From Agrococcus lahaulensis DSM 17612 (GTDB lineage: Bacteria; Actinomycetota; Actinomycetes; Actinomycetales; Microbacteriaceae), in NCBI RefSeq assembly GCF_000425105.1, contig NZ_AULD01000015.1, positions 1 through 64,000 of the forward strand: a stretch of DNA of 64,000 nt, given 5' to 3'. The position numbers and the translations under genes are program-made. The notes under the pieces are model-generated. The model was not told the origin of the DNA and searched no databases. It saw nothing but the letters and a program-made list of their open reading frames with translations. This document shows, piece by piece, positions 26,532 through 34,970 of this stretch (its first letter is position 1; the number at the start of each line of letters is the position of its first letter).

Positions 26532-27107
26532 ATGTCGAAGATCGCCATCATCACCGGCAGCACCCGCCCCGGCCGCATCAACCGCGGTGTCGCGGACTGG
26601 GTCCTCGAGCTCGCGCAGCAGCGCGGTGACGCGGAGTACGAGCTGGTCGACATCGCCGACTACGACCTGCCGCTCTACGACGAGCCGCTGCCCGCCGGCT
26701 ACCAGCAGTACACGAAGGACCACACGAAGGCGTGGTCGGCGAAGATCGCCGAGTTCGACGGCTACGTGTTCGTCACGGGCGAGTACAACCACTCGGTGAC
26801 GCCGGCGCTCGCGAACGCGATCTCCTTCCTCAACGCCGAGTGGAACAACAAGGCAGCCGGCATCGTCGGCTACGGCTCGGCGATGGGCGTCCGCGCGATC
26901 GAGCACCTGCGCGGCATCCTCTCCGAGCTCCAGGTCGCGCACGTGCAGAAGACGGGCATGTTCTCGCTCTTCACCGACTTCGAGAACTTCTCCACCTTCA
27001 AGCCGACCGAGCTGCAGGCCGAGTCGGTGCCGCCGATGCTCGACCAGCTGATCGTCTGGACGAAGGCGATGGAGTCGGTGCGCGAGGGCGCGCTCGTCAA
27101 CGCCTGA
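26532..27107 (+). CDS. NAD(P)H-dependent FMN reductase
   Basis: This 191-residue flavodoxin-fold protein has ITGSTRPGRINR (phosphate-binding loop for FMN), then GYVFVTGEYNHSVTPALANA, the FMN_red signature, and VGYGSAMGVRAIEHLR. Such enzymes reduce FMN or quinones with NAD(P)H. The start is fixed by GGAGACG nine bases upstream. A terminator hairpin follows immediately. Expression is probably monocistronic. Confidence 0.92.
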   Translation: MSKIAIITGSTRPGRINRGVADWVLELAQQRGDAEYELVDIADYDLPLYDEPLPAGYQQYTKDHTKAWSAKIAEFDGYVFVTGEYNHSVTPALANAISFLNAEWNNKAAGIVGYGSAMGVRAIEHLRGILSELQVAHVQKTGMFSLFTDFENFSTFKPTELQAESVPPMLDQLIVWTKAMESVREGALVNA

Positions 27108-27120
27108 CGCATCCTGCCGC

Positions 27121-27150
27121 GAAGCGGGCTCCCGATCGGGGGCCCGCTTC
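27121..27150 (+). terminator. Rho-independent-type hairpin after the FMN reductase
   Basis: GAAGCGGGC (27121-27129) pairs with GCCCGCTTC (27142-27150), nine perfect pairs, and the loop itself contains CCCGATCGGG. The following bases (GTGCTTGTC) are only moderately T-rich, normal for this GC content. Confidence 0.75.
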
Positions 27151-27190
27151 GTGCTTGTCACGGGCGGTGCTCGTGTGGTGCGCTTGCGCC

Positions 27191-27805
27191 GTGAGCTTCT
27201 TCTCCGCCGAGCCCGAGCCTCCCGAGCCCGACGAGCCGACGCAGCCCGAGCGCCCCGCGTGGTGGGGGCCGCCGGACGACGAGCTGCCGGCCATCGTGCC
27301 GGCCACCGAGGTGCTCGCGGCGACGCCGCGCCTGAGCATCGCGCTCGCGGGCGCGTTCGTCTACCGGGCGGGGCTCGAGCTGCGCATCGAGCGACGCCTC
27401 CGCCGCGGGGACCTGCCCGCGACCGAGTGGCACCGGCTCGTCGCCGCCTTCATGGAGCACGGCCCCATGCCGGGCCCTGAGGATCCGGCGGCGCGCCTGC
27501 GCTTCGGGCTCGTGCTCGGCGATGGCACCCGAGTGCTCGACGACCAGCTCTTCCGCCCGCGCTCCGACCCGATGGAGCGACCCGAGGGGCACACGCTCAT
27601 GCGCATGGGCGGCGGCGGCGGGGGCGGCGACCGCAGCTACACCGGTAGCGAGACGCTCTGGCTGTGGCCGCTGCCGCCGGACGGGCCGCTCGAGCTCGTC
27701 ATGCAGTGGCCGGCGCTCGGCGTCGACGAGACGCGCGCCGTGCTCGACGGCACCGCCATCCGTCGGCGTGCGGACGACGCGGTGGCGGTCTGGCCGGAGG
27801 AGTGA
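27191..27805 (+). CDS. Conserved actinobacterial hypothetical protein
   Basis: This 204-residue protein starts at GTG (VSFFSAEPEPPEPDEP). The acidic, Pro-rich N-terminus is followed by a compact domain with VLAATPRLSIALAGAFVYRAGLEL, a poly-Gly loop (MRMGGGGGGGDRSYTGSETL) and WLWPLPPDGPLELVMQWPALG. The last part resembles proteins whose domain ends with WPLPP...W.PGI.ET, common in actinobacteria and without known function. A gene of about this length directly upstream of a bidirectional terminator is consistent with a single transcription unit. The start is inferred from the hairpin that precedes it. Confidence 0.65.
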   Translation: MSFFSAEPEPPEPDEPTQPERPAWWGPPDDELPAIVPATEVLAATPRLSIALAGAFVYRAGLELRIERRLRRGDLPATEWHRLVAAFMEHGPMPGPEDPAARLRFGLVLGDGTRVLDDQLFRPRSDPMERPEGHTLMRMGGGGGGGDRSYTGSETLWLWPLPPDGPLELVMQWPALGVDETRAVLDGTAIRRRADDAVAVWPEE

Positions 27806-27806
27806 A

Positions 27807-27850
27807 GCGGATGCGTCCGGTCACCCTCGAGCGCGACCGGACGCATCCGC
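27807..27850. terminator. Bidirectional terminator hairpin
   Basis: GCGGATGCGTCCGGTC (27807-27822) is perfectly complementary to 27835-27850, 16 pairs around a 12-base loop. It sits between the stop codons of two convergent genes and would serve both. Confidence 0.85.
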
Positions 27851-27857
27851 CCGCTCG

Positions 27858-29417
27858 TCAGGGGAGGACGTTGCGATCGGCCGCGGCCGACGGGCTCACG
27901 TCGACCGGCTGGTCGCGCTTGATCGCGACGATGCGACCCGTGCGGGTGAACTCCTCCTGCACATCGTCGTCGTGGCGCTGCGTCGCGAGGCTCACGAGCA
28001 TCGCGACGAGCAGGTTGAGCGCGAAGCCCGGCACGATCTCGTAGAGCGTGAAGAAGGCGATGTCGGTCGCCTGCTCGATCGCATCCCAGATGAACACGGT
28101 CGCGGCACCGACGATCATGCCGGCGAGCGCGCCCCAGCTCGTCAGGCGGCGCCAGAAGAGGCTCAGCAGCACGATCGGGCCGAACGCGGCACCGAAGCCG
28201 GCCCATGCGAAGCCGACGAGGCCGAGGATCGTGTCGGACGGGCTGATCGCGAGCACCGCGGCGATCGCCGCGACCGCGAGCACGCACGCGCGGCCGAGCA
28301 GCACGAGCGTGCGCTGCGAGGGCTGGCGCTTGACGAAGACCTGGAACAGGTCCTCGACGAGCGCCGACGAGCACACGATGAGCTGGCTCGAGAGCGTCGA
28401 CATGATCGCCGCGAGCACCGCCGCGAGCACGAGGCCCGCGACGAACGGGTGCAGCAGTGCCTGCGACATCGCGAGCACGATCGTCTCGGGGTTGTCGAGC
28501 CCGAGGCCCGACTGCTGCACGTAGGCGATGCCGATGAAGCCGGAGACGACGGCGCCGACGAGCGAGATGATCATCCACGAGATGCCGATGCGGCGGGCGG
28601 GCCGTGCCGCCGGCACCGACTTGAGGGCCATGAAGCGCACGATGATGTGCGGCTGGCCGACGTAGCCGAGCCCCCACGCGAGCGAGGAGACGATGCCGAG
28701 CACCGCGAGGCCGTCGAGGTCGGCGGGGATGAGGCCCTGCAGCTCGGCGCCGGAGTCGGCGATGCCCTCCTGCACGCCCGCGAGCCCGCCGACCGTGAAG
28801 AACGCGATGACGGGGATGATGATGAGCGCGAGGAGCATCATGAGGCCCTGCACGACGTCGGTGAGCGATGCGCCGAGGAAGCCTCCGAAGAGCGTGTAGA
28901 GGAGCGTGACGCCGCTCACGAGCAGCATGCCCCAGACGTACTCGGCGCCGAACGACGACTCGAAGAAGACGCCGCCGGCCACCATGCCGGAGGAGACGTA
29001 GAACGTGAAGAACACGAGGATGATGAGGCCCGAGACGATGCGGAGCGAGCGGGAGCGGTCGCGCAGCCGGTTCTCGAAGAAGCTCGGGATCGTGATGGAG
29101 TTCTTCGCCACCTCGGTGTAGGCGCGCAGTCGCGGTGCGACGAACTTCCAGTTGAGGTAGGCGCCGATCGTCAGGCCGATCGCGATCCACGCCTCGATGA
29201 GCCCTGCCGCGTAGATCGCGCCGGGGAGGCCCATGAGCAGCCAGCCCGACATGTCGGACGCGCCTGCCGAGAGCGCCGCGGTGACGGGGCTCAGCTCTCG
29301 GCCCGCGAGCATGTAGTCCTCGTGGCTCTTCGTCTTCCGCGCGGCGTAGACGCCGATGGCGATCATCGCCGCGAAGTAGAGCCCGATGGCGAGCAGCTGG
29401 AAGGTCACGTCAGACAT
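27858..29417 (-). CDS. putP: Sodium/proline symporter PutP
   Basis: This 519-residue transporter of the sodium:solute symporter family has about 13 membrane segments. The opening DYMLAGRELSPVTAALSAGASDMSGW and WKFVAPRLRAYTEVAKNSITIPSFFENR are the hallmark of PutP within the family, as are GLGYVGQPHIIVRFMA and LAAIMSTLSSQLIVCSSALVEDL. It imports proline with sodium. The ATG is preceded by AGAGGAGACGACG. No proline dehydrogenase is seen in the window. Confidence 0.92.
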   Translation of the reverse strand: MSDVTFQLLAIGLYFAAMIAIGVYAARKTKSHEDYMLAGRELSPVTAALSAGASDMSGWLLMGLPGAIYAAGLIEAWIAIGLTIGAYLNWKFVAPRLRAYTEVAKNSITIPSFFENRLRDRSRSLRIVSGLIILVFFTFYVSSGMVAGGVFFESSFGAEYVWGMLLVSGVTLLYTLFGGFLGASLTDVVQGLMMLLALIIIPVIAFFTVGGLAGVQEGIADSGAELQGLIPADLDGLAVLGIVSSLAWGLGYVGQPHIIVRFMALKSVPAARPARRIGISWMIISLVGAVVSGFIGIAYVQQSGLGLDNPETIVLAMSQALLHPFVAGLVLAAVLAAIMSTLSSQLIVCSSALVEDLFQVFVKRQPSQRTLVLLGRACVLAVAAIAAVLAISPSDTILGLVGFAWAGFGAAFGPIVLLSLFWRRLTSWGALAGMIVGAATVFIWDAIEQATDIAFFTLYEIVPGFALNLLVAMLVSLATQRHDDDVQEEFTRTGRIVAIKRDQPVDVSPSAAADRNVLP

Positions 29418-29497
29418 CGTCGTCTCCTCTGTCGGTGCGCTGCCCAGCCTATCCGGACGCCGTTCCGATGACGTCCGCCCTCTTCCGCTCGCGGCGC

Positions 29498-29523
29498 GAG
29501 CGATATATCGTTCGGTATCGCTC
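29498..29523 (+). promoter_or_regulatory. Operator-like palindrome upstream of the PadR gene
   Basis: GAGCGATA (29498-29505) and TATCGCTC (29516-29523) form a perfect inverted repeat, and CGATATATCG (29501-29510) inside it is itself palindromic. The site lies 22 bases before the GTG of a PadR regulator, an arrangement typical of PadR autoregulation. Confidence 0.55.
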
Positions 29524-29545
29524 ACGCGACGACGAGGAGGTCATC

Positions 29546-30166
29546 GTGCACGGTGAAAGGAGCGGCTACGGGCCGCCGAGGAACGGCTTCGAGCGCGGCA
29601 GGGACGGCTTCGGCTCCGGCCGCGACGGCTACGGGCCGCGGGGCTTCGGGTTCGGGCCGCCGGGAGCTGGCATGTGGGAGGCGATGGAGCAGCTGCGCTC
29701 GGCGTTCGACAAGCGCGGGGGACCGACGCGCATGGGCCGCGGGGACGTGCGGGCCGCGATCATCGCGCTGCTCGCCGAGCGACCCATGCACGGCTACCAG
29801 ATCATCCGCGAGATCGAGGAGCGCAGCGGCGGCGCGTGGCGGCCGAGCGCCGGCTCCGTCTACCCGACGCTGCAGCTGCTCGCCGACGAGGGGTTCATCA
29901 CGGCCGAGGAGGCGAGCGGGCGGAAGACCTACTCGCTCACCGAGGCGGGGCGCGCGGAGGCCGACGAGGCCGCAGACCGCCCGGCGCCGTGGCTCGCGAC
30001 CGAGCGCGGGCCCGGAAGCCACGGCGCGCTCCCGCGAGCGGGCATGGACCTCGCGCAAGCGGCGGCCCAGGTGCATCGCTCCGGCAGCCCGGAGCAGGTG
30101 CAGCAAGCGGTGGAGGTGCTCGACGCGGCACGGCGTAGGCTCTACGCCATCCTCGCCCAGGACTGA
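29546..30166 (+). CDS. PadR-family transcriptional regulator
   Basis: Starting at GTG 29546 with GAGGAGG upstream, this 206-residue protein has a low-complexity Gly/Arg/Phe-rich N-terminus (about residues 1-45), then a PadR winged helix: MGRGDVRAAIIALLAERPMHGYQII, RPSAGSVYPTLQLLADEGF and GRKTYSLTEAG. The C-terminal helix (about 165-206) should mediate dimerisation. It probably represses its own promoter through the palindrome just upstream. The following ABC1 kinase gene starts 35 bases after its stop and may be cotranscribed. Confidence 0.88.
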   Translation: MHGERSGYGPPRNGFERGRDGFGSGRDGYGPRGFGFGPPGAGMWEAMEQLRSAFDKRGGPTRMGRGDVRAAIIALLAERPMHGYQIIREIEERSGGAWRPSAGSVYPTLQLLADEGFITAEEASGRKTYSLTEAGRAEADEAADRPAPWLATERGPGSHGALPRAGMDLAQAAAQVHRSGSPEQVQQAVEVLDAARRRLYAILAQD

Positions 30167-30201
30167 CCCGGATCCCGCCGCGGCGGGCGCAAGGAGTGGC
30201 C

Positions 30202-31917
30202 ATGCCCGACGCCGGCAGCACGCGAGCGCGCTACCGGCGCATCCTGCGCTTCGCCGCTCGCCACCTGGCGGTCGTGTGGTGGTTCGAGCTCGTGCTGCCG
30301 CGCTTCGGCCTCGGCGCGCTCGCCGCCCGCGGCCGCAGCGCGCGGCTGCGGCGGCTCGCGCGCCGCTTCCACGTGCTCGCCGTCGACCTCGGCGGCCTCA
30401 TGATCAAGGTCGGCCAGTTCATGTCGTCGCGGCTCGACGTGCTGCCGCCCGAGATCACGCGCGAGCTCGAGGGGCTGCAGGACGAGGCGCCTGCCGTGCC
30501 GTTCGAGGCGATCCGGGCGCTCGCCGAGGCGGAGCTCGGGATGCCGCTAGAACGCGCGCTCGCGTGGATCGAGCCCGAGCCGCTCGCGGCCGCCTCGCTC
30601 GGCCAGGCGCACCGCGCCCGCCTGACCGAGGCCGACGCATCCGAGACCGGCATCGACGCGGCGATCGTCAAAGTGCAGCGACCGGGTATCGACGCGATCG
30701 TCGCCGTCGATCTCGCGGCGCTGCGCCGCGTCGCTCGGTGGCTCAGCCGCGTGCGGGTCGTCGCGACCCGCGTCGACGTGCCCGCGCTCATCGAGGAGTT
30801 CGCCGTCACGAGCATCGAGGAGATCGACTACCTGCACGAGGCCGCGAACGCCGAGCGCTTCGCCGAGTCGTTCGCGGGCGACGCGCGCGTCGGCGTGCCC
30901 GAGGTCGTGTGGGAGCGCACGAGCCGCCGCGTGCTCGTGCTGCGCGACGTCGCGGCGATCAAGATCAACGACCGCGAGGGGCTCCTGGCGGCGGGCATCG
31001 ACCCCGCCGAGGTCGCCGCGACCTTCGCCGCCGTCATGTTCGACCAGCTCTTCTCGCACGGCTTCTTCCACGCCGACCCGCACCCGGGGAACCTCTTCGT
31101 CACCCCGGCGGGGCCGGATGCGTCGGGAACGGATGCTTCGAGCCCGGCCTGGCGCATCACCTTCGTCGACTTCGGGATGATGGGGGAGGTGCCGCCCGGC
31201 ACGCGCGCGGGGCTGCGTCGCATGCTCATCGCGGCCGCCGGGCGCGACGGCCGCGGCCTCGTCGCCGCGATGCGCGACCTCGGCGCGCTGCTGCCGACCG
31301 CCGACGCCGACGCACTCGAGCGGGCGATGGCGCACGCGTTCGCACGCTTCGGCGGCATGGGGTTCGCGGAGCTCCGCGAGGTCGACCCGCGCGAGTTCCG
31401 CGACTTCGCGGTCGAGTTCGGCGACCTGCTGCGCACGATGCCGTTCCAGCTGCCGGAGGACTTCCTGCTCATCGTGCGCGCGATGTCGCTCACCTCGGGC
31501 ATGTGCTCCTCGCTCGACCCCGCGTTCAACCTGTGGGACGCCGTCGAGCCCTACGCCGCGAGGCTGCTGCGGGAGGAGCGCGGCGGCCTCGTGCGATCGC
31601 TCGCGCAGGAGGCGCTCGACGAGGCCGCGGTCGCCGTGCGGCTGCCCGCCCGCATCGACCGCGTCGTCACGCGGCTCGAGGAGGGGCGGCTCGCCGTCAC
31701 CGCTCCCGCGCTCGAGCGGCGGATCGCGCGCGTCGAGCGAGCGCTCCGGCGGCTCGTCTCGGCGATCCTCTTCGCGGGCCTGCTCGTGGCCGGCGCGGTG
31801 CTGCTGCCGCAGGACGGCGTGCTCGGCACGACGCTCATGGTCCTCTCGGCCCTGCCTCTCACGCACGTGGTCGTCGCCGGGCTGGTCGCGAGAGCCAGGC
31901 GGCACGGGCCCCGCTGA
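30202..31917 (+). CDS. ABC1/UbiB-family atypical protein kinase
   Basis: This 571-residue protein of the ABC1 (ADCK/UbiB) family has the KxGQ-type IKVGQFMSSR motif near residue 71, the Ala-rich AAASLGQAHRA loop, nucleotide-binding Lys in IVKVQRPGI, catalytic HADPHPGNLF and metal-binding FVDFGMMG. Two hydrophobic segments at the C-terminus anchor it in the membrane, as in UbiB. The family supports isoprenoid quinone or lipid metabolism; the exact role in actinobacteria is uncertain. ATG at 30202 is chosen over the GTG two codons earlier because AAGGAG is better spaced. Confidence 0.9.
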   Translation: MPDAGSTRARYRRILRFAARHLAVVWWFELVLPRFGLGALAARGRSARLRRLARRFHVLAVDLGGLMIKVGQFMSSRLDVLPPEITRELEGLQDEAPAVPFEAIRALAEAELGMPLERALAWIEPEPLAAASLGQAHRARLTEADASETGIDAAIVKVQRPGIDAIVAVDLAALRRVARWLSRVRVVATRVDVPALIEEFAVTSIEEIDYLHEAANAERFAESFAGDARVGVPEVVWERTSRRVLVLRDVAAIKINDREGLLAAGIDPAEVAATFAAVMFDQLFSHGFFHADPHPGNLFVTPAGPDASGTDASSPAWRITFVDFGMMGEVPPGTRAGLRRMLIAAAGRDGRGLVAAMRDLGALLPTADADALERAMAHAFARFGGMGFAELREVDPREFRDFAVEFGDLLRTMPFQLPEDFLLIVRAMSLTSGMCSSLDPAFNLWDAVEPYAARLLREERGGLVRSLAQEALDEAAVAVRLPARIDRVVTRLEEGRLAVTAPALERRIARVERALRRLVSAILFAGLLVAGAVLLPQDGVLGTTLMVLSALPLTHVVVAGLVARARRHGPR

Positions 31918-31933
31918 CGGCCAGCGCGATCGA

Positions 31934-32170
31934 TCAGCTGCTCGAGCCGCCTCCCGAAGAGCCGCCGTCGTCGAGCACGAACGTGACCTCGAGGTTCACC
32001 TGCCACGACGTGATCTGCCCGTCTGCGATGTTGACGACGTGGTCCTTGACCCACGCGCCCTCGATGCCGCGCAGCGTCTCGTTGGCGCGGGCGATGCCCT
32101 GCCGCACGGCGTCCTCGAAGCCCTCGTCCGAGCGCGAGCTGATGGTGGTGATGCGAGCGATCGAAGCCAT
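31934..32170 (-). CDS. Dodecin family protein
   Basis: This 78-residue protein matches dodecin, a dodecameric flavin-storage protein. SDEGFEDAVRQGIARANETLRG, VKDHVVNIADGQITSWQVNLEVTF show the helix-flanked three-stranded sheet, with the aromatic Trp that stacks on flavin in SWQVNL. The C-terminal Ser/Gly tail is extra. ATG at 32168-32170 is preceded by AAGGAGGACC. It stands alone, convergent with the ABC1 kinase gene. Confidence 0.93.
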   Translation of the reverse strand: MASIARITTISSRSDEGFEDAVRQGIARANETLRGIEGAWVKDHVVNIADGQITSWQVNLEVTFVLDDGGSSGGGSSS

Positions 32171-32350
32171 GATCGTGGTCCTCCTTGACCGATGCGAGGG
32201 ATCTCCTCGCGTCGAGCCAAGCGCGCATCGGGCAGGAGCGCTAGCCCCGTGTCCCGGCGTCCCACCGACGTGTGACGAAGCGTGACTCGGGCGGCTTCCG
32301 GCGCCGCTCCCGCCGGGGATAGCGTGCGGGCACCGACCAGGAGGAATCCC

Positions 32351-33580
32351 ATGACCCGCATCGACGTCTCCCACGCCGGCAGCCTGCCGCGCACGCCACA
32401 GCTCATCGCCGCGAACGCGGCGCGCTCGCTCGCCGACGACGGCTTGACCCTCGAGCGCCCGCCCGAGTTCGAGCGCCTGCTCGCGGCCGCGGTCGCCGAC
32501 CTCGTGCGGCGCCAGCGCGACCTCGGCATCACGATCATCGGCGACGGCGAGTACGGGAAGACGATGTCGAGCGCCCTCGACTACGGCGCGTGGTGGAGCT
32601 ACGTCTTCCAGCGGGTCGCCGGCCTCGAGGTCACGGGCGAGGACATCTTCACCCAAGCCCCGCAGCGCTCCGCGCCCGGGGACATCCGGCTCACGTCGTT
32701 CCCGGACCGCCGCGACTGGGTGCGCTTCGCCGACGCATACCTCGATCCCGAGCACCCGCTGCTCGACTCGACCCCCGCGACGGCCTTCCCGGCGACGACG
32801 GGGGACCTGCGCTACATCGGGCAGGACGCGCTCGCGACCGACATCGCCAATCTGCGAGCCGGGCTCGATGCGGCCGGCGCCGACCAGGGCTTCCTGACCG
32901 CGCTCTCGCCCGGCTCGGCGTCGCGCATCGCGAACCGCCACTACGCGACCGACGAGGAGCACATCTGGGCGTGGGCCGAGGTGCTGCGCGAGGAGTACCG
33001 CGCGATCGTCGACGCGGGGCTCATCGTGCAGATCGACGACCCGTCGCTCGCCGAGAACTGGGACCAGATCAACCCCGAGCCGTCGATCGAGGACTACCTG
33101 GCGTTCACGCGCATCCGCATCGACGCGCTCAACCACGCCATCCGCGGCCTGCCCGAGGAGCAGGTGCGGCTCCACATCTGCTGGGGCTCGTGGCACGGCC
33201 CGCACACGACCGACGTGCCGTTCCGCGACATCGTCGAGCTCGTGCTCGAGGCGAACGCGGGCACCTACTCCTTCGAGGCCGCGAACGCGCGCCACGAGCA
33301 CGAGTGGCGCATCTGGGAGGACGTCGAGCTGCCTGCCGGCAAGCGGATCGCTCCCGGCGTCGTCGGCCACGCGACGAACGTCGTCGAGCACCCGGAGCTC
33401 GTCGCCGACCGCATCGAGCGCTTCGCGCGGCTCGTCGGCCCTGAGCGCGTCGTCGCCTCGACCGACTGCGGCCTCGGCGGCCGCATCCACCCGTCGATCG
33501 CCGCGGCGAAGCTCGAGGCGCTCGGACAGGGCGCGCGGCTCGCCCAGCAGCGGCTCGGGGCGTCGACCGCGATCGTCTGA
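32351..33580 (+). CDS. Cobalamin-independent methionine synthase (MetE C-terminal) family protein
   Basis: This 409-residue protein corresponds to the catalytic C-terminal barrel of MetE without the N-terminal half. All zinc ligands appear conserved: His275 and Cys277 in LHICWG, Glu309 in YSFEAAN, and Cys373 in STDCGLGG. Stand-alone proteins of this kind use varied methyl donors or acceptors, and their reaction is often not that of full MetE. It starts at ATG 32351 after GAGGAA. The MetY-type and MalY/PatB-type genes lie convergent just downstream, which hints at a methionine/sulfur role. Confidence 0.85.
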   Translation: MTRIDVSHAGSLPRTPQLIAANAARSLADDGLTLERPPEFERLLAAAVADLVRRQRDLGITIIGDGEYGKTMSSALDYGAWWSYVFQRVAGLEVTGEDIFTQAPQRSAPGDIRLTSFPDRRDWVRFADAYLDPEHPLLDSTPATAFPATTGDLRYIGQDALATDIANLRAGLDAAGADQGFLTALSPGSASRIANRHYATDEEHIWAWAEVLREEYRAIVDAGLIVQIDDPSLAENWDQINPEPSIEDYLAFTRIRIDALNHAIRGLPEEQVRLHICWGSWHGPHTTDVPFRDIVELVLEANAGTYSFEAANARHEHEWRIWEDVELPAGKRIAPGVVGHATNVVEHPELVADRIERFARLVGPERVVASTDCGLGGRIHPSIAAAKLEALGQGARLAQQRLGASTAIV

Positions 33581-33689
33581 GGCTGCGCTCGCTCGACGCC
33601 GTGATCCTGCTTCGTCAGGGCCCCGGCGTCGAGCGCTGCCCACCGGGGCCGCCGCGGCGCGCACCGGCACCGGAGCCCGCCCGCCCGCG

Positions 33690-34970
33690 TCAACCGTGCA
33701 GCGGCGCCAGCGCCCCGAGGAGGTCGGCGACGATGTCGTCGGCGCGCTCCAGGCCGATGGAGAGGCGCACGAGCCCGGGCGTGATGCCGATCGTGCGTCG
33801 CTCGTGCTCGGCGAGCTTGCCGTGGATCGTGCTCCCCGTGTGGATCGCGAGCGTGCGCACGTCGCCGATGTGCGTCATCTGGCTCACGAGCTCGAGCCCG
33901 TCGAGGAACGCGCGCGCTGCGTCGCGGCCGCCCGCGAGCTCGATCGAGACGACGGATCCCGCGCCGCGCGGGAGCAGGCGCGCCACGAGCTCGTGCCGGC
34001 CGTCATCGAGCCCGGGATAGTGCACGCGCGCGACCGCCGGGTGCCGGTCGAGCGCCTCGACGACCGCGCGCGCATTGGCGACGTGCCGCTCCATGCGCAG
34101 CGAGAGGGTCTCGATGCCGTGCAGCAGCAGGAACGCGCTCGCCGGCGGGAACGTCGGACCCTGCTCGAGCACGACCACGGAGCGCAGGAACGCCCCGAAC
34201 GCCGCGTCGCCCGATCGCTCGACGAAGGAGGGCGCGCCGTGCGGACGTGGCTCGTGCAGGTGCGGGAAGCGCTCGGCCGCCCACGCGAAGCCGCCGCCGT
34301 CGACGATCGCGCCGCCGATGACGGAGCCGTGCCCGCCGAGCCACTTCGAGGTCGAGTGGATGACGACGGCCGCGCCGTGCTCGATCGGCCGGCAGAGGTA
34401 GGGGGTCGCGACGGTGTTGTCGACGACGAGCGGCACGCCCGTGCGCGCGGAGACGCGGCCGAGGAGCGCGAGGTCGGCGACTTCGCCGAGCGGGTTGGCG
34501 ATCGACTCGGCGTAGATGGCGCGGGTCGAGGGGCGCACGGCCGCGACCCAGCGCTCCTCGACGGCGTCGAGCGGCAGCTGCTCGAACTCGAGGCCCTGCC
34601 GCCGCAGCACGCCGCGCATCATCTCGCGCGTGCCCTCGTAGAGCCGGTCGGTCGTGAGGATGTGGTCGCCCGCTTGCGCGAGCGCCCCGAGGGCGGCGGC
34701 GATCGCCGCTTGCCCGCTCGCGACGAGCACGGCGTCGACGCCTCCCTCGAGGTCGGCGATGCGGCGCGCGGCGACGACGTTCGTCGGGTTGTCGTTGCGC
34801 GAGTACGCGCGCCGGGCGCTGCGACCCGCGAAGCGCTCGACGCCGTCGTCGAAGCTGTCGAAGACGTACCCGGCGCTCTGGTAGATCGGCGTCACGCGAG
34901 CGCCCGCCTCGCCGTCGAGGATCGCGCCCGCGTGCACCTGCCGGGTCTCGAAGCCCCACTCGCGGCTCAT
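33690..34970 (-). CDS. O-acetylhomoserine sulfhydrylase-type PLP enzyme (MetY-like)
   Basis: This 426-residue Cys/Met-metabolism PLP enzyme has ETRQVHAG at the start, YSRNDNPTNVVAARRIADLEGG, and the PLP lysine in HSTSKWLGGHGSVIGG, followed by the C-terminal LVRLSIGLERADDIVADL. The extended FETRQVHAG opening and the length favour O-acetylhomoserine aminocarboxypropyltransferase (direct sulfhydrylation) over cystathionine synthase. Its ATG overlaps the stop of the upstream MalY/PatB-type gene by four bases, so the two form an operon. Confidence 0.87.
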   Translation of the reverse strand: MSREWGFETRQVHAGAILDGEAGARVTPIYQSAGYVFDSFDDGVERFAGRSARRAYSRNDNPTNVVAARRIADLEGGVDAVLVASGQAAIAAALGALAQAGDHILTTDRLYEGTREMMRGVLRRQGLEFEQLPLDAVEERWVAAVRPSTRAIYAESIANPLGEVADLALLGRVSARTGVPLVVDNTVATPYLCRPIEHGAAVVIHSTSKWLGGHGSVIGGAIVDGGGFAWAAERFPHLHEPRPHGAPSFVERSGDAAFGAFLRSVVVLEQGPTFPPASAFLLLHGIETLSLRMERHVANARAVVEALDRHPAVARVHYPGLDDGRHELVARLLPRGAGSVVSIELAGGRDAARAFLDGLELVSQMTHIGDVRTLAIHTGSTIHGKLAEHERRTIGITPGLVRLSIGLERADDIVADLLGALAPLHG

